From NCBI GenBank assembly GCA_016283195.1, contig JAEEML010000065.1, forward strand, positions 1 through 16,894: a stretch of DNA of 16,894 nucleotides, given 5' to 3'. Below are positions 1-8,667 of the stretch, in pieces. Numbering within the stretch: position 1 is the first letter of the stretch; each line of letters begins with the position of its first letter. Both the position numbers and the translations under genes were made by a program. The notes below the pieces were generated by a model. The model searched no databases. It had not been told where the DNA came from and worked only from the letters and a program-made list of their open reading frames with translations. The DNA comes from Deltaproteobacteria bacterium (GTDB taxonomy: Bacteria > JAEEML01).

Positions 1-1403
1 TGGAAATTACCGATTCTCCTTATGTTGTGCTCAATATGCGCATTATGACCCGTATGGGCCAAAAAGTGCTTGATGTTCTCGGCGATAAGTTCTTCGTGCC
101 CTGTATGCACTCTGTTGGTTACCCCTTGGATAACCGCCCCGATAAACCCTGGCCCTGTGCCGAAAATGTCGATGATAAATATATCGTCCAGTTCCCCGAA
201 ACTTATGAAATCTGGTCCTTTGGTTCCGGCTACGGCGGCAACGCCCTCCTCGGTAAAAAATGCTTTGCTCTCCGCATCGGTTCCGCTATGGCCCGCGATC
301 AAGGCTGGTTGGCTGAGCACATGCTCATCCTCGATGTGGAAGATCCCAAGGGCAATAAAACCTACATCAGCGCCGCTTTCCCCTCGGCCTGTGGCAAAAC
401 CAACCTGGCTATGGTTACTCCGCCGGCCGGGCTCAAAGGCTACAAAGCCAGCACCATCGGCGACGATATCGCCTGGATTAAACCGGGAAAAGACGGCCGC
501 TTCTATGCCATTAACCCGGAAAACGGCTTCTTTGGCGTAGCTCCCGGCACCTCTTATGACAGTAACCCCATCGCCATGGATTCCATTAAAAAGAATACCA
601 TCTTTACCAACGTGGCTTTAACCGATGATGGCGATGTATGGTGGGAAGGCATGACCAAAGAGGCTCCGAAACACCTCATCGACTGGCATGGCAACGACTG
701 GACTCCGGATATGAACGCCGATAAAGCGCATCCGGCTGCTCACCCCAACTCCCGCTTTACCGCTCCGGCCATCAACTGCCCAACTCTTGATAAAGATTGG
801 GAAAAAGGCTCCGGTGTGCCGATTAGCGCCTTTATCTTTGGCGGCCGTTTAGCCAGCAACTTCCCGCTCTGCTACGAAGCCAAAGACTGGGATCACGGTG
901 TCTTTATGGCCGCTACCATGGGTTCCGAAGCCACCGCCGCTGTTCTCGATGCTCACGGCGGTATCCGCCGCGACCCCATGGCCATGAAGCCCTTCGTGGG
1001 TTACAATATGGCCGATTACTGGGGCCACTGGATTGAAATGGGCCACAAAGGCTACAAAGTGCCCAAAATCTTCCGCGTCAACTGGTTCCGTAAAGATGAG
1101 GAAGGCCACTTTATGTGGCCGGGTTACGGCGACAATATGCGCGTAATCAAATGGATTATCGACCGTTGCAACGGCGTGGCCGGCGGCGAGGAAACTCTGC
1201 TCGGCTTTAGCCCGCGCTATGAAGATATCGACTTTACCGGCCTTGATTACAGCAAAGAAGATTTTGCCAAACTCATGACCGTAACCAAAGAAGGCCTGGC
1301 CAAAGAGGCGGCCGGCATTGCTTCATACTTTGAGCAATTCGGCGACCATCTACCCAAAGAGCTGGCCGCTGCCCGTCAAGAAATGGAAGATAAATCCAAA
1401 TAA
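1..1403 (+). CDS. pckG: Phosphoenolpyruvate carboxykinase (GTP), 5' end missing
   Basis: Cytosolic enzyme interconverting oxaloacetate plus GTP with PEP, CO2 and GDP, at the entry to gluconeogenesis. The frame is open from the left edge (first whole codon at position 3), so the GTG at 27 is not a real start. The visible 466 residues begin in the conserved I-T-D-S-P-Y-V segment. With a family length near 600, about 130 N-terminal residues lie outside the window. The P-loop [10 protein letters not shown] is encoded from 375, with the reactive cysteine of the GTP-dependent class at 390-392. It is followed by the metal-binding [10 protein letters not shown] segment and the [12 protein letters not shown] motif. 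Near the C-terminus N-W-F-R-K-D then F-M-W-P-G-Y-G-D-N matches the guanine-binding region. These features separate it from the ATP-dependent PckA family. folE follows after 39 bases. Confidence 0.96.
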   Translation, partial: EITDSPYVVLNMRIMTRMGQKVLDVLGDKFFVPCMHSVGYPLDNRPDKPWPCAENVDDKYIVQFPETYEIWSFGSGYGGNALLGKKCFALRIGSAMARDQGWLAEHMLILDVEDPKGNKTYISAAFPSACGKTNLAMVTPPAGLKGYKASTIGDDIAWIKPGKDGRFYAINPENGFFGVAPGTSYDSNPIAMDSIKKNTIFTNVALTDDGDVWWEGMTKEAPKHLIDWHGNDWTPDMNADKAHPAAHPNSRFTAPAINCPTLDKDWEKGSGVPISAFIFGGRLASNFPLCYEAKDWDHGVFMAATMGSEATAAVLDAHGGIRRDPMAMKPFVGYNMADYWGHWIEMGHKGYKVPKIFRVNWFRKDEEGHFMWPGYGDNMRVIKWIIDRCNGVAGGEETLLGFSPRYEDIDFTGLDYSKEDFAKLMTVTKEGLAKEAAGIASYFEQFGDHLPKELAAARQEMEDKSK

Positions 1404-1442
1404 TTAAATTCACACACTTTTTAGAGAATAGTTCCTACTAAT

Positions 1443-2000
1443 ATGAACGAGGCCAAAGTAACCGCACTTGTCAGCGAGCTTTTGCGAGAAATAGGCGAAG
1501 ACCCAGAGCGCGAAGGGCTCATAAAAACGCCTGAGCGCGTGGCTAAAGCCCTGGAGTTTTTAACCCAGGGCTACCGCCTAAATCCACAGGAGATTATCAA
1601 CAACGCCGTCTTTGAAGCCAGCGCCAGCAATATGATTATTGTCAGAGATATTGAAATATATAGCCTCTGCGAACATCACATGCTGCCCTTCTTTGGCCAT
1701 TGTCACATTGGCTACATCGCCAAAGACAAAGTGCTGGGCGTTTCAAAACTAGCCAGAATCGCTGATCTTTTTGCCAGGCGTTTGCAAATTCAGGAGCGCC
1801 TAACCGCTCAAATTGCCCAAATGGTGATGGACGAAGCCGGAGCCGAAGGTGTGGGCGTGGTGATGGAATGTCGCCACCTCTGTATGATGATGCGCGGGGT
1901 GGAGAAGCAAAACAGCGTTATGGCCACTTCCTCTGTTTTGGGCTCCTTCCGTGATGAGCCGGAAACCAGAGCGGAGTTTATGACCCTTTTAAACCGCTGA
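1443..2000 (+). CDS. folE: GTP cyclohydrolase I
   Basis: Converts GTP to 7,8-dihydroneopterin triphosphate and formate, the first step of tetrahydrofolate synthesis and also of queuosine-type 7-deazaguanine synthesis. At 185 residues it has the usual bacterial length without an N-terminal extension. The N-terminal E-D-P-E-R-E-G-L-x-K-T-P-E-R-V motif is intact. Zinc ligands are visible: Cys76 and His79 in [11 protein letters not shown], and Cys147 in H-L-C-M-M-M-R-G-V. The stretch L[18 protein letters not shown] is also family-typical. The ATG at 1443 puts the conserved N-terminus in place but has only a weak upstream purine run. It lies 39 bases after pckG and 25 bases before the transglycosylase gene. 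No other folate or queuosine gene is present, so the pathway it serves cannot be decided here. Confidence 0.97.
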   Translation: MNEAKVTALVSELLREIGEDPEREGLIKTPERVAKALEFLTQGYRLNPQEIINNAVFEASASNMIIVRDIEIYSLCEHHMLPFFGHCHIGYIAKDKVLGVSKLARIADLFARRLQIQERLTAQIAQMVMDEAGAEGVGVVMECRHLCMMMRGVEKQNSVMATSSVLGSFRDEPETRAEFMTLLNR

Positions 2001-2025
2001 TTCACCGCATTGGTGCTTTGTTTAG

Positions 2026-4320
2026 ATGAAACGCTTTTTTCCCATACTCAGCAGTTTTTTGGCTGTCTTTTTGCTCTCTATACTACCTAATAAGGCAGCC
2101 GCCGACCAAACTAATCGGGAACTGCCCATAATTTCATCAATAAAACAGCACTTGGCGCTTAAAGCCCATCAAGAGCTATTCGACGGCAACTCCTTAACAA
2201 ACAGCAATAACAATGACTTAAATCCCGGAGATATGCTAATCAGCGCTTTGGTTAATTACCGCCAAGGCCACTGGGCAGAAGCTGCTGCACTCTATAGTCC
2301 GCTGGTTTCTCTCCTGCCGGAAATAGAGGATTATCTGCTCCTCATGCAGGCCCAAAGCGCCATGAATGCCGGCGATTACGCTGCGGCCAAACAAGCGGCG
2401 GAGCGCTTAAAAAGCGCCTATGCCGATTCGCGTTTTTATAAAAATAACCCCGCCCTCACCGGTGACATTGCCCTGGCAGCCGGTGATTATGCCTTAGCTA
2501 TTACCGCCTATAGTGAGCTTATTTCTGAAGCCGGCACCGGCGGCAAAAATCTGCCTCTTTTGCGGCTTAATAGAGCCAAAGCTCTGGAACTTTCAGGCAA
2601 TTTAGCCGAGGCCGCCAAGGAATACCAATATATCACCATGCACTGGCCGGCCTGGAGCGGCGCTAAAGAAGCCACAGATATTCTAAAAGCGCTTAAAGCT
2701 GCTGGTATAACACCGCCGGCTCCAGGTTATGCTGCCCAAAAAAGTTATGCTAAAGCTCTGCGCCGCGCCGGTCTTAATAGCCGCGCTGCCCAAGTTTATG
2801 AAGAGCTCTATAAAAGGACAAAAGATAGCAAAGAACGACTGGAGCTGGCTCCAATGCTCCTGGATGCTCTTTTAAAAGCTAATAAATATACCGAAACTCA
2901 GCGCTGGATGCACAAACTGCCGCTTGATGAATTACCAAATCAAATCGAGCGCTTACAGCTGGAAGTGCGCCTGGCGAAAGGGCAGAAGGATAAGAAAAGG
3001 ATAAATGATCTTTATAAAAAATTTGAGGCCCAGTTTGCCACCGCCAAAGTCACGCGCAATATATTTTTAAATTTGGCTATTGATGCCCGCGATAGTGGCA
3101 ATAATGAGCTGGCTCTTAAATACTTTGCCAAGGTTTTTGGGGCTAAAAGCAGTGATTCACTCGCCCAAGATGCTCTTTGGCAAAGTGCGCTTTTAGCCAT
3201 TAGCACCGCTGATTACCCAAAAGCGCTAAAATTTCTCGATCGCCTTTTAAATATTTATCAAAAAGATGCCTCCGGCACGGCGCGCATTCAATATTGGCGC
3301 GGGCGGGTCCTGCGCCTTAGCGGGCATGAAGCTGAAGCTGTAAATGCTTTTCAAAGCAGTCTTAAAGCCCTGGCAACCGGCTACTATGCTATGTTGTCCG
3401 CTTTGCAACTCGGCCAGGCAGCTCCGCCTATGCCGGTAAATGCCTATTTGGTAACAGCTCAAAATAATTTAGGAAATTGGTTGCCGCCAGCGGAGGAAAA
3501 GTCTCCTCTTCTCTGCGGCCTGGGCAAGCGTAATCGGCCGCTTTTGTCAAATACTGATTTGCCTGACATTCCCTGGGATAAGCCGGCTATAAGGCGTATT
3601 CTGCTCTTTGCCTTTTTAGAACTTTCAGAGGAAGTTTATACCGAGCTGGCCACGCTGGAAGCAAGTCATGAAAATATAAAGCTGGCCCACGCTTTGGGCG
3701 ACTATTTTCATGCTTTTAGCTGGTCGGCCAAACTGCTTGGCAAAGATGCAAATAACCTGCCAAATACTGAAAATATGGCTCTGTTTAATTCTTACTATCC
3801 GCTCACCTATCCCGATATTCTGCCGCAAGCCGCAGCGGAAAAAGAAATGTATGACCTATTATTACAAGCACTTATGCGCCAGGAAAGCGCCTATAAACCC
3901 TTTGCGCACAGCTGGGCCAACGCTCGCGGACTCATGCAAATTATTCCCGTTACCGGCAAGCGTATTGCCGCCCAAATCGGCGACAAAGATTTTGACGAAA
4001 CGCGCCTCTTTGAAGAGCCTCTAAGCATTAATTACTCCGCCTGGTATTTAAAAGAGCTTTTAAACAAGTATCATCAGCAACTGCCCATGGCCATCGGCAG
4101 CTACAATGCCGGCCCCAAAGCCATGAGCCGCTGGATAGATGCCCGCGGCGAAATAGATACCGACCTTTTTGTGGAACGCATTCCCTATTTGGAAACGCGC
4201 AATTATATAAAAAGGGTGCTGGGAGTTTTGCATAATTATTGCACTGTTTATGAGCCAGGGACAATTATTCCCTGGCCGGCGCATCCGGATAACGCCTATG
4301 GCGACAATATAAACTTTTAG
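2026..4320 (+). CDS. Soluble lytic murein transglycosylase (Slt70-like)
   Basis: Predicted periplasmic enzyme that cleaves the MurNAc-GlcNAc bond of peptidoglycan, leaving 1,6-anhydro-MurNAc ends. Residues 1 to about 26 form a signal peptide: K-R start, hydrophobic core, then N-K-A-A-A before D-Q. Residues about 60 to 580 are alanine- and leucine-rich paired helices of TPR type, matching the superhelical ring of Slt70. The C-terminal catalytic SLT domain runs from about residue 605. It contains M-R-Q-E-S-A-Y with likely catalytic Glu620, then R-G-L-M-Q-I-I-P and the S-Y-N-A-G-P motif at 692-697. The length of 764 exceeds E. coli Slt70 (about 645), mainly in the helical part. The ATG at 2026 gives a clean signal peptide, although no good ribosome binding site precedes it. 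The M50 protease gene follows after 27 bases, so the two are probably co-transcribed. Confidence 0.93.
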   Translation: MKRFFPILSSFLAVFLLSILPNKAAADQTNRELPIISSIKQHLALKAHQELFDGNSLTNSNNNDLNPGDMLISALVNYRQGHWAEAAALYSPLVSLLPEIEDYLLLMQAQSAMNAGDYAAAKQAAERLKSAYADSRFYKNNPALTGDIALAAGDYALAITAYSELISEAGTGGKNLPLLRLNRAKALELSGNLAEAAKEYQYITMHWPAWSGAKEATDILKALKAAGITPPAPGYAAQKSYAKALRRAGLNSRAAQVYEELYKRTKDSKERLELAPMLLDALLKANKYTETQRWMHKLPLDELPNQIERLQLEVRLAKGQKDKKRINDLYKKFEAQFATAKVTRNIFLNLAIDARDSGNNELALKYFAKVFGAKSSDSLAQDALWQSALLAISTADYPKALKFLDRLLNIYQKDASGTARIQYWRGRVLRLSGHEAEAVNAFQSSLKALATGYYAMLSALQLGQAAPPMPVNAYLVTAQNNLGNWLPPAEEKSPLLCGLGKRNRPLLSNTDLPDIPWDKPAIRRILLFAFLELSEEVYTELATLEASHENIKLAHALGDYFHAFSWSAKLLGKDANNLPNTENMALFNSYYPLTYPDILPQAAAEKEMYDLLLQALMRQESAYKPFAHSWANARGLMQIIPVTGKRIAAQIGDKDFDETRLFEEPLSINYSAWYLKELLNKYHQQLPMAIGSYNAGPKAMSRWIDARGEIDTDLFVERIPYLETRNYIKRVLGVLHNYCTVYEPGTIIPWPAHPDNAYGDNINF

Positions 4321-4347
4321 AGCTCATAAGCTCAGACGGGCCATACA

Positions 4348-5178
4348 ATGCAGCTAACACTGGGTAAATTAAAGATAATTTTAAGACCTAGCTTTTTAGC
4401 TGTCACCCTGGCCTTTAGCTACTCGCAACTTTGGCCCAAAATTTCACCCGCCACCCTGCCCCGGCTGCTAATTTTGGCTCTTATTTTTATTATTTCCATT
4501 GCTATTCATGAATTTGGCCACGCTCTGGCTTTTCAAAAAATCGGTCGCCCGGCAGAAATTACCCTCCACTTTTTGGGCGGCACCACCAGGCCCCTTTCGG
4601 CCGCGGCGCTAAAACCTGGCGAAGAGCTTTTTGTCAGCCTCATGGGTCCACTGGCCGGCTTACTGCTCAGCGGCCTATCAGCTCTCGATTTGCTCTTTAT
4701 TAACAGCGCAGAAATTAAAGTATTTTTACAATATGCCCTCTATATTAACCTCATTTGGAGCGCCGTCAATCTCCTGCCGCTTATGCCTCTTGACGGCGGC
4801 CATGCCCTAGCGGCCTTATTAACTCTCCTCTGGGAGAGAGAAAGTAGCAAGATCCTTTACCTTATCTCTGCCATCTGCTCACTGCTGGCCGCCATTCTGA
4901 CTGTTTACAGCGGCTTATATTGGGCCGCGGTTATTTTTGGCTATTTAGTATTCATAAATGCTCTTAATTTTTGGAAAATAGTAAAATATAATCCATCATT
5001 TAACAGCAAAGAGGCGGAGATAAAAGATCTTCTCGCCCAGGGGGCCATCGGCGCGGCCTTGCAAAAGAGCAAAGAGCTAATGAGAAACGCCGGCAAAGAG
5101 CGGCCAAGAGCCGAGGCACTATATAAATACTGCTGTGATGTGGCACAGTTGGAAGATGATGGAGAGAGTGGCGGCTGA
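4348..5178 (+). CDS. M50-family (site-2-type) intramembrane zinc metalloprotease
   Basis: Multi-pass membrane protein of 276 residues. The zinc-binding H-E-F-G-H motif is at residues 54-58 inside a hydrophobic helix, and the second conserved motif, L-M-P-L-D-G-G-H with Asp149, follows a later hydrophobic segment. Both are diagnostic of peptidase family M50 (site-2 protease/SpoIVFB-like). About five to six hydrophobic segments occupy residues 10-215, and residues about 220-276 form a charged tail. There is no PDZ domain between the motifs, so this is not an RseP-type protease; it resembles the compact SpoIVFB/M50B group. Such enzymes cleave membrane-anchored substrates, often regulators, but the substrate here is unknown. 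The start at 4348 has only a weak ribosome binding site. Its stop is 8 bases from the stop of a convergent rhomboid protease, so two unrelated intramembrane proteases sit tail to tail. Confidence 0.9.
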   Translation: MQLTLGKLKIILRPSFLAVTLAFSYSQLWPKISPATLPRLLILALIFIISIAIHEFGHALAFQKIGRPAEITLHFLGGTTRPLSAAALKPGEELFVSLMGPLAGLLLSGLSALDLLFINSAEIKVFLQYALYINLIWSAVNLLPLMPLDGGHALAALLTLLWERESSKILYLISAICSLLAAILTVYSGLYWAAVIFGYLVFINALNFWKIVKYNPSFNSKEAEIKDLLAQGAIGAALQKSKELMRNAGKERPRAEALYKYCCDVAQLEDDGESGG

Positions 5179-5186
5179 TTGCGGCT

Positions 5187-6653
5187 CTACTGCCCCGGCA
5201 GGGTAAAAGGCCTCAACGGCTCCCGGCCGCTACCGGCCAAAGCGCGATATGGCAACAATTTTTCATCATCTTCATCGGCACTTATGAGGTAGCTCTTCAT
5301 TTCCGCATAGCGCTTTTCTTTGGCCAAAAGTTCCATGAGCAGATAGAGCGGCTCGCCGTGTGCGCCCAGAATATCAACCGCTTGCCGCGCCTCATCCAGA
5401 GCCACAGCGGGCTTTTTACGCATAAAAGTGAGCCACCGGGCATAGTGATAAGCTATTTGCCCGGATTCATTCATAGTTTTGGCAAGTTCGGCCCAGAGTT
5501 CCAGCCCTTCGCTATAGGCACCGTAGAGCATGAGCTCATCACCAAAAGTAATGTAATCTGAGAGAAGCGGCACCCTGTTTTCGGCCCGCAATTTGGCCGC
5601 TTTTAAAGAATCCGGCGGCGAAAATTCCAGGGAGTTTTTAGCTTTTTGGCACCAGGGAGCGTATAATTCGGCTAGCGGCAAAGGCACGCGGCAAGAGAGA
5701 ACATACTGATAAAATCCCTTTAAATATATGTAGTTACTGGAGGTGATTATTACACCATCCATCTCATATTGCTCGCTATTTTCTTTAAAATGGAGCTCCT
5801 CGTCAGTCACTCCGTCAGCCAAAAGGCGGCTCTCCAAATAAATGGTCACTCCCAAACTGTTTTGCAGCGCAAAAGCCTCCCCCTTTGGCAAAGATGCCTT
5901 TTCAATAAGCCAGCCGCTGGGAGCCATAAAGGTTACACCGTAGTGGGAATCCGCAAAAAGATAAGCCTTAGTAACCAAAATCTTGGGCACCATAAGCGGG
6001 ATCAAAATAAGCCCTAAAACCAAAAACAGCCATTTTAATCTCTGATGTGTAGCCAGGCCAGCCGGGTGACACACAATAAAAAGCCGGCCACAAATAAACC
6101 CCGCGCCAAGCCCGCCGATATGGGCCAAAACGGAAACCCCGCCGCTTTTAAGACCAGCCAGGAGCAAAAGCAGCGTATAAATTGGCAAAATTATAAAAAG
6201 CAAACGCCGGTACCCCGGTTTGATATTGCGCCGATAGCGGTAACAAATAACTATCGTTGCCGCAAGGGCCGCAAAAATAAGGCCGGAAGCGCCATAAGTC
6301 ACCGCTGCCCGGTCGCTAAGAGCCGCCAGCATGGCACTAAGCGCCCCAAAAGCATAAATAAAAAGCAAATCCAGGCGATAAAAAAAGAGCTCGCAAATAG
6401 TGCCAATAATAAGCAGAAGAGCCACATTGCCCCAAAGATGAAGCGGCGATTCGTGCAAAAAATTGGCTACTATGAGCCGTGAGCCTTCGCCGCTATCGGC
6501 AATAATTTGAGCCGACGAAGCGCCCATAGCCGCCAGCTCCTCAAGCGAAAAGCGACCGCCCCCCTCCCCAAGATAATAGGCCAGCAGCAAACTAAGCACT
6601 AAAGCTGCTGTGAGCCCGGGAAAACGCATATTAGGTAATAACAAACGGCCCAT
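5187..6653 (-). CDS. Rhomboid-family intramembrane serine protease with long C-terminal extension
   Basis: Polytopic membrane protease of 488 residues. The rhomboid signature is complete: H72-L-W-G-N76 in an early membrane helix, G-A-S-G at 121-124 with nucleophile Ser123, and H178-I-G-G with the catalytic histidine, followed by G-x-G-x-G spacing. After another hydrophobic segment near 205-224 comes a soluble region of about 260 residues not found in the minimal GlpG fold. Its last 120 residues look helical and TPR-like (repeated A-L-D-E-A-R and Y-L-L-M-E-L patterns), suggesting protein binding. The middle part, about 230-350, matches no domain I can name. The start at 6653 is supported by GGAG five bases upstream. 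It follows the TonB-family gene by 47 bases on the same strand and probably belongs to its operon. The substrate is unknown. Confidence 0.9.
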   Translation of the reverse strand: MGRLLLPNMRFPGLTAALVLSLLLAYYLGEGGGRFSLEELAAMGASSAQIIADSGEGSRLIVANFLHESPLHLWGNVALLLIIGTICELFFYRLDLLFIYAFGALSAMLAALSDRAAVTYGASGLIFAALAATIVICYRYRRNIKPGYRRLLFIILPIYTLLLLLAGLKSGGVSVLAHIGGLGAGFICGRLFIVCHPAGLATHQRLKWLFLVLGLILIPLMVPKILVTKAYLFADSHYGVTFMAPSGWLIEKASLPKGEAFALQNSLGVTIYLESRLLADGVTDEELHFKENSEQYEMDGVIITSSNYIYLKGFYQYVLSCRVPLPLAELYAPWCQKAKNSLEFSPPDSLKAAKLRAENRVPLLSDYITFGDELMLYGAYSEGLELWAELAKTMNESGQIAYHYARWLTFMRKKPAVALDEARQAVDILGAHGEPLYLLMELLAKEKRYAEMKSYLISADEDDEKLLPYRALAGSGREPLRPFTLPGQ

Positions 6654-6700
6654 ATATCTCCATAAACAGTAGCCGGCCTTTGTAATCTAAACCGCTGGCG

Positions 6701-7837
6701 CTACCGGCCTATTCTAGCCCGCCCATATTCCACATAAAAACCAAAATTAAACTCTATCCGCCCATGGTCATCAAGAAGCGCTGCCGGCGGATTGGGAAAG
6801 GGAGCAGCCCGCTTAAAAGCGGCGAGAGCCTCATCATCAAGCGCAAAAACTCCGCTCTGGCGCACAATCCTGGCATCCAAAAGCGCGCCCTTTTCGTTTA
6901 AAACCACACCGATTACCGTTTCCCTATCTTTGTAACCATACAAATTGCCGGTGGGATCGCGCGTTTCCAAAATGCTCTGCGGATACCAATTTTGGCTGAC
7001 TTTTTGATGTAATCTATTGAAAAAGCTGGCATATTTAAATTCACGGCTATTAAGAAATGTGCCATCGCCCTCTTCCACATCAGGCAAATAATTATTAGCC
7101 GGCGAACCGAGGATTTCAGCCAGCTCTTTAGTCGTGGGCAGCAATTTCAGGCCATTGGCACCATCCAAAAAGCCAAGTGATTGTTCGCCCTCCCGTGGCG
7201 GCAGTGTCCGCGTTGGCTTTAATTTCAAGCGATAAGGATTAGACTTAGCCTGCTCCTCTTTTTTATTCTCCGTACCATCGGCAGTTTCTTTAAGAGCCAG
7301 CTGACCAGCGGCGCTGGGAACATTAACGGTCTGCTCTTTAGCCTTTAAGTTTTGCTCTTTATTTTCTTGCAGTTTCTTAGCTAACTGCGAACCTTTCGGG
7401 CGAGGCATTTCTTTTTGCCGCGACGGCCTGTTGGCGGCTTTTTTATAATCTTTATCCATTTCCCGCGCCTTGGTCTCTTTATCGGTGCGGGTATTATATT
7501 CCGATAAATATTTGGCCTCCTCCGGCGGGCGATTATCCGGGCTTGGCGGCAGGTCAACTATTTGTTTATCAAGCTTTTTTATATCAAACTTCTCTTCTTC
7601 TTTTTTCTTTTTTCGCACCTCGCGCGCACCTTGCGGTTTTTTTTGGGGGGTGCGGCTACTGTGCGTCAAAGCGCCTTTTGGTACTTTTATATGCTGGATT
7701 TTTAGCGGAGCCTTGGGCGGTTTTTGCCAGGCAAACTCATTAAGGAACAAAAGAGCGGCGCCATGGAAACAAATAACCAGAGCAGCAATAAAAAGCGTGC
7801 GCCAGAATTTGTCGCTTTTTTGCTCTTTATCCAGCAT
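6701..7837 (-). CDS. TonB-family protein (energy transducer-like)
   Basis: Inner-membrane-anchored periplasmic protein of 378 residues. A short basic N-terminus is followed by one membrane helix (about residues 14-34). A very long, charged, lysine-, proline- and glutamate-rich linker reaches to about 295, and a C-terminal TonB-type domain occupies 298-378 (V-I-G-V-V-L-N-E-K-G, then S-G-V-F-A-L-D-D-E-A-L and A-P-F-P-N-P-P). I start it at the ATG at 7837 rather than an upstream in-frame ATG at 7879. This leaves 5 bases after the pseudouridine synthase stop, uses GGAG at 7848-7851, and puts the membrane helix near the N-terminus. The linker segment with P-P-S-P-D-x-R-P-P resembles TonB-like proteins I recall from deltaproteobacterial and myxococcal genomes. 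No ExbB, ExbD or TonB-dependent receptor is present, so a role in receptor energisation is assumed from the family rather than shown. Confidence 0.85.
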   Translation of the reverse strand: MLDKEQKSDKFWRTLFIAALVICFHGAALLFLNEFAWQKPPKAPLKIQHIKVPKGALTHSSRTPQKKPQGAREVRKKKKEEEKFDIKKLDKQIVDLPPSPDNRPPEEAKYLSEYNTRTDKETKAREMDKDYKKAANRPSRQKEMPRPKGSQLAKKLQENKEQNLKAKEQTVNVPSAAGQLALKETADGTENKKEEQAKSNPYRLKLKPTRTLPPREGEQSLGFLDGANGLKLLPTTKELAEILGSPANNYLPDVEEGDGTFLNSREFKYASFFNRLHQKVSQNWYPQSILETRDPTGNLYGYKDRETVIGVVLNEKGALLDARIVRQSGVFALDDEALAAFKRAAPFPNPPAALLDDHGRIEFNFGFYVEYGRARIGR

Positions 7838-7842
7838 AGCGC

Positions 7843-8565
7843 TTATTCTCCACCGGCAGTAAGCTCGGCAAAATTCCAAGGAATTTTAGTAGTCAGATAG
7901 AGCTTTTTACCGCTAAGCGGATTAACAAAATCAAGAGCCAGAGCGTGCAAATAAAGACGCCCGGCCCACTTTGGTTTCACATTGGTATTATAAATTTCAT
8001 CGCCCACAATAGGGTAACCGGCTTCGGCCAAATGGGCTCTTATCTGATGGCGAAAACCGCGGCGGATTACAACTTCAACTTCGCAAAATTCTTTCTCTTT
8101 TTGGCGCAGGGCAAAATCACTTTTATATATTTCGCCGCTGCATTTTCGCCCGTGAGACTGATTTTTTGGGCTATAAACCACCTTCACCCGCGAGCCCCCT
8201 TTGCCGGCACGCATAAAATAGCTGGCAATATATGGCGGCAATTTGGCCGCTGTAGCCGCTTTATCGGTAATGGCCAAATATGTTTTTGCCACCGCTTCGG
8301 CAGCCAAAATCTCCCGCATAGCCGCAAAAGATTCATTGCTCTTGGCCAATAGCAAAAGGCCGGATGTAGCAAAATCAAGGCGATGCAAAATAGCCGGCTC
8401 CCAAGGGTGCCACCCAGCCACCCGGCCAAGTTCCGGGCGCATTTCCAGAATCATATCCAGCATAGTGGCTTCCGAAGATGGTGTGGCATTTGGGGCACTA
8501 TGAATCCCCGGCGGCTTTTCCAGCGCCAAAAGATCATTATCTTCGTATATAACGGAGAGCTCCAT
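7843..8565 (-). CDS. RluA-family pseudouridine synthase
   Basis: RNA-modifying enzyme of 240 residues that isomerises uridine to pseudouridine. The catalytic motif H-R-L-D-F-A-T-S-G has the active-site aspartate at residue 64. The C-terminal R-G-F-R-H-Q-I-R-A-H-L-A then G-Y-P-I-V-G-D motif is typical of RluA/RluC/RluD. There is no N-terminal S4 domain, so it is a short form closer to RluA or TruC, and the target (23S rRNA or tRNA) cannot be read from sequence. The ATG at 8565 has a GGTGAGG ribosome binding site directly upstream and an extended -10 promoter 32 bases away. It is the first gene of an apparent minus-strand operon with the TonB-family and rhomboid genes. The functional link between RNA modification and these membrane proteins is not evident. 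Confidence 0.92.
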   Translation of the reverse strand: MELSVIYEDNDLLALEKPPGIHSAPNATPSSEATMLDMILEMRPELGRVAGWHPWEPAILHRLDFATSGLLLLAKSNESFAAMREILAAEAVAKTYLAITDKAATAAKLPPYIASYFMRAGKGGSRVKVVYSPKNQSHGRKCSGEIYKSDFALRQKEKEFCEVEVVIRRGFRHQIRAHLAEAGYPIVGDEIYNTNVKPKWAGRLYLHALALDFVNPLSGKKLYLTTKIPWNFAELTAGGE

Positions 8566-8577
8566 AACCTCACCAGT

Positions 8578-8596
8578 CCGGCAAAAATGCCGCCGG
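8578..8596 (-). other. Short hairpin in the leader of the pseudouridine synthase gene
   Basis: CCGGC (8578-8582) pairs with GCCGG (8592-8596) around a 9-base loop. It lies between the predicted -10 and the ribosome binding site, so only part may be transcribed from that promoter. Read-through RNA from the HAD gene would carry the whole hairpin. There is no following U-tract, so it is not a clear terminator. Confidence 0.3.
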
Positions 8597-8597
8597 A

Positions 8598-8606
8598 ATT
8601 ATAACA
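8598..8606 (-). promoter_or_regulatory. Extended -10 promoter before the pseudouridine synthase operon
   Basis: Read on the minus strand, the bases are TGTTATAAT: a perfect TATAAT (8603-8598) with the TGn extension. I see no good -35 at 16-18 bases, which extended -10 promoters can lack. Transcription would begin near 8591, giving a leader of about 26 bases before the ATG at 8565 and a separate promoter from the upstream HAD gene. This is inferred from consensus only. Confidence 0.5.
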
Positions 8607-8667
8607 CAGTAGCAGCATTTTTTATGCCCAAATATTGGATGATTTTTCTGAGCGGCAATCCAGCGCC

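Noticed and set aside
70-540. 156-codon plus-strand frame overlapping pckG
   Set aside because: Out-of-frame shadow of the conserved PEPCK sequence; low-complexity Pro/Ser/Ala translation.
4320-4333. GAGCT-CATA-AGCTC hairpin after the transglycosylase gene
   Set aside because: Only five base pairs, no following T-run, and the next gene starts within 15 bases, so it is not credible as a terminator.
5189-5202. Possible terminator CTGC-CCCG-GCAG between the convergent protease genes
   Set aside because: A four-pair stem within the 3' coding end of the rhomboid gene and no T-run on either strand.
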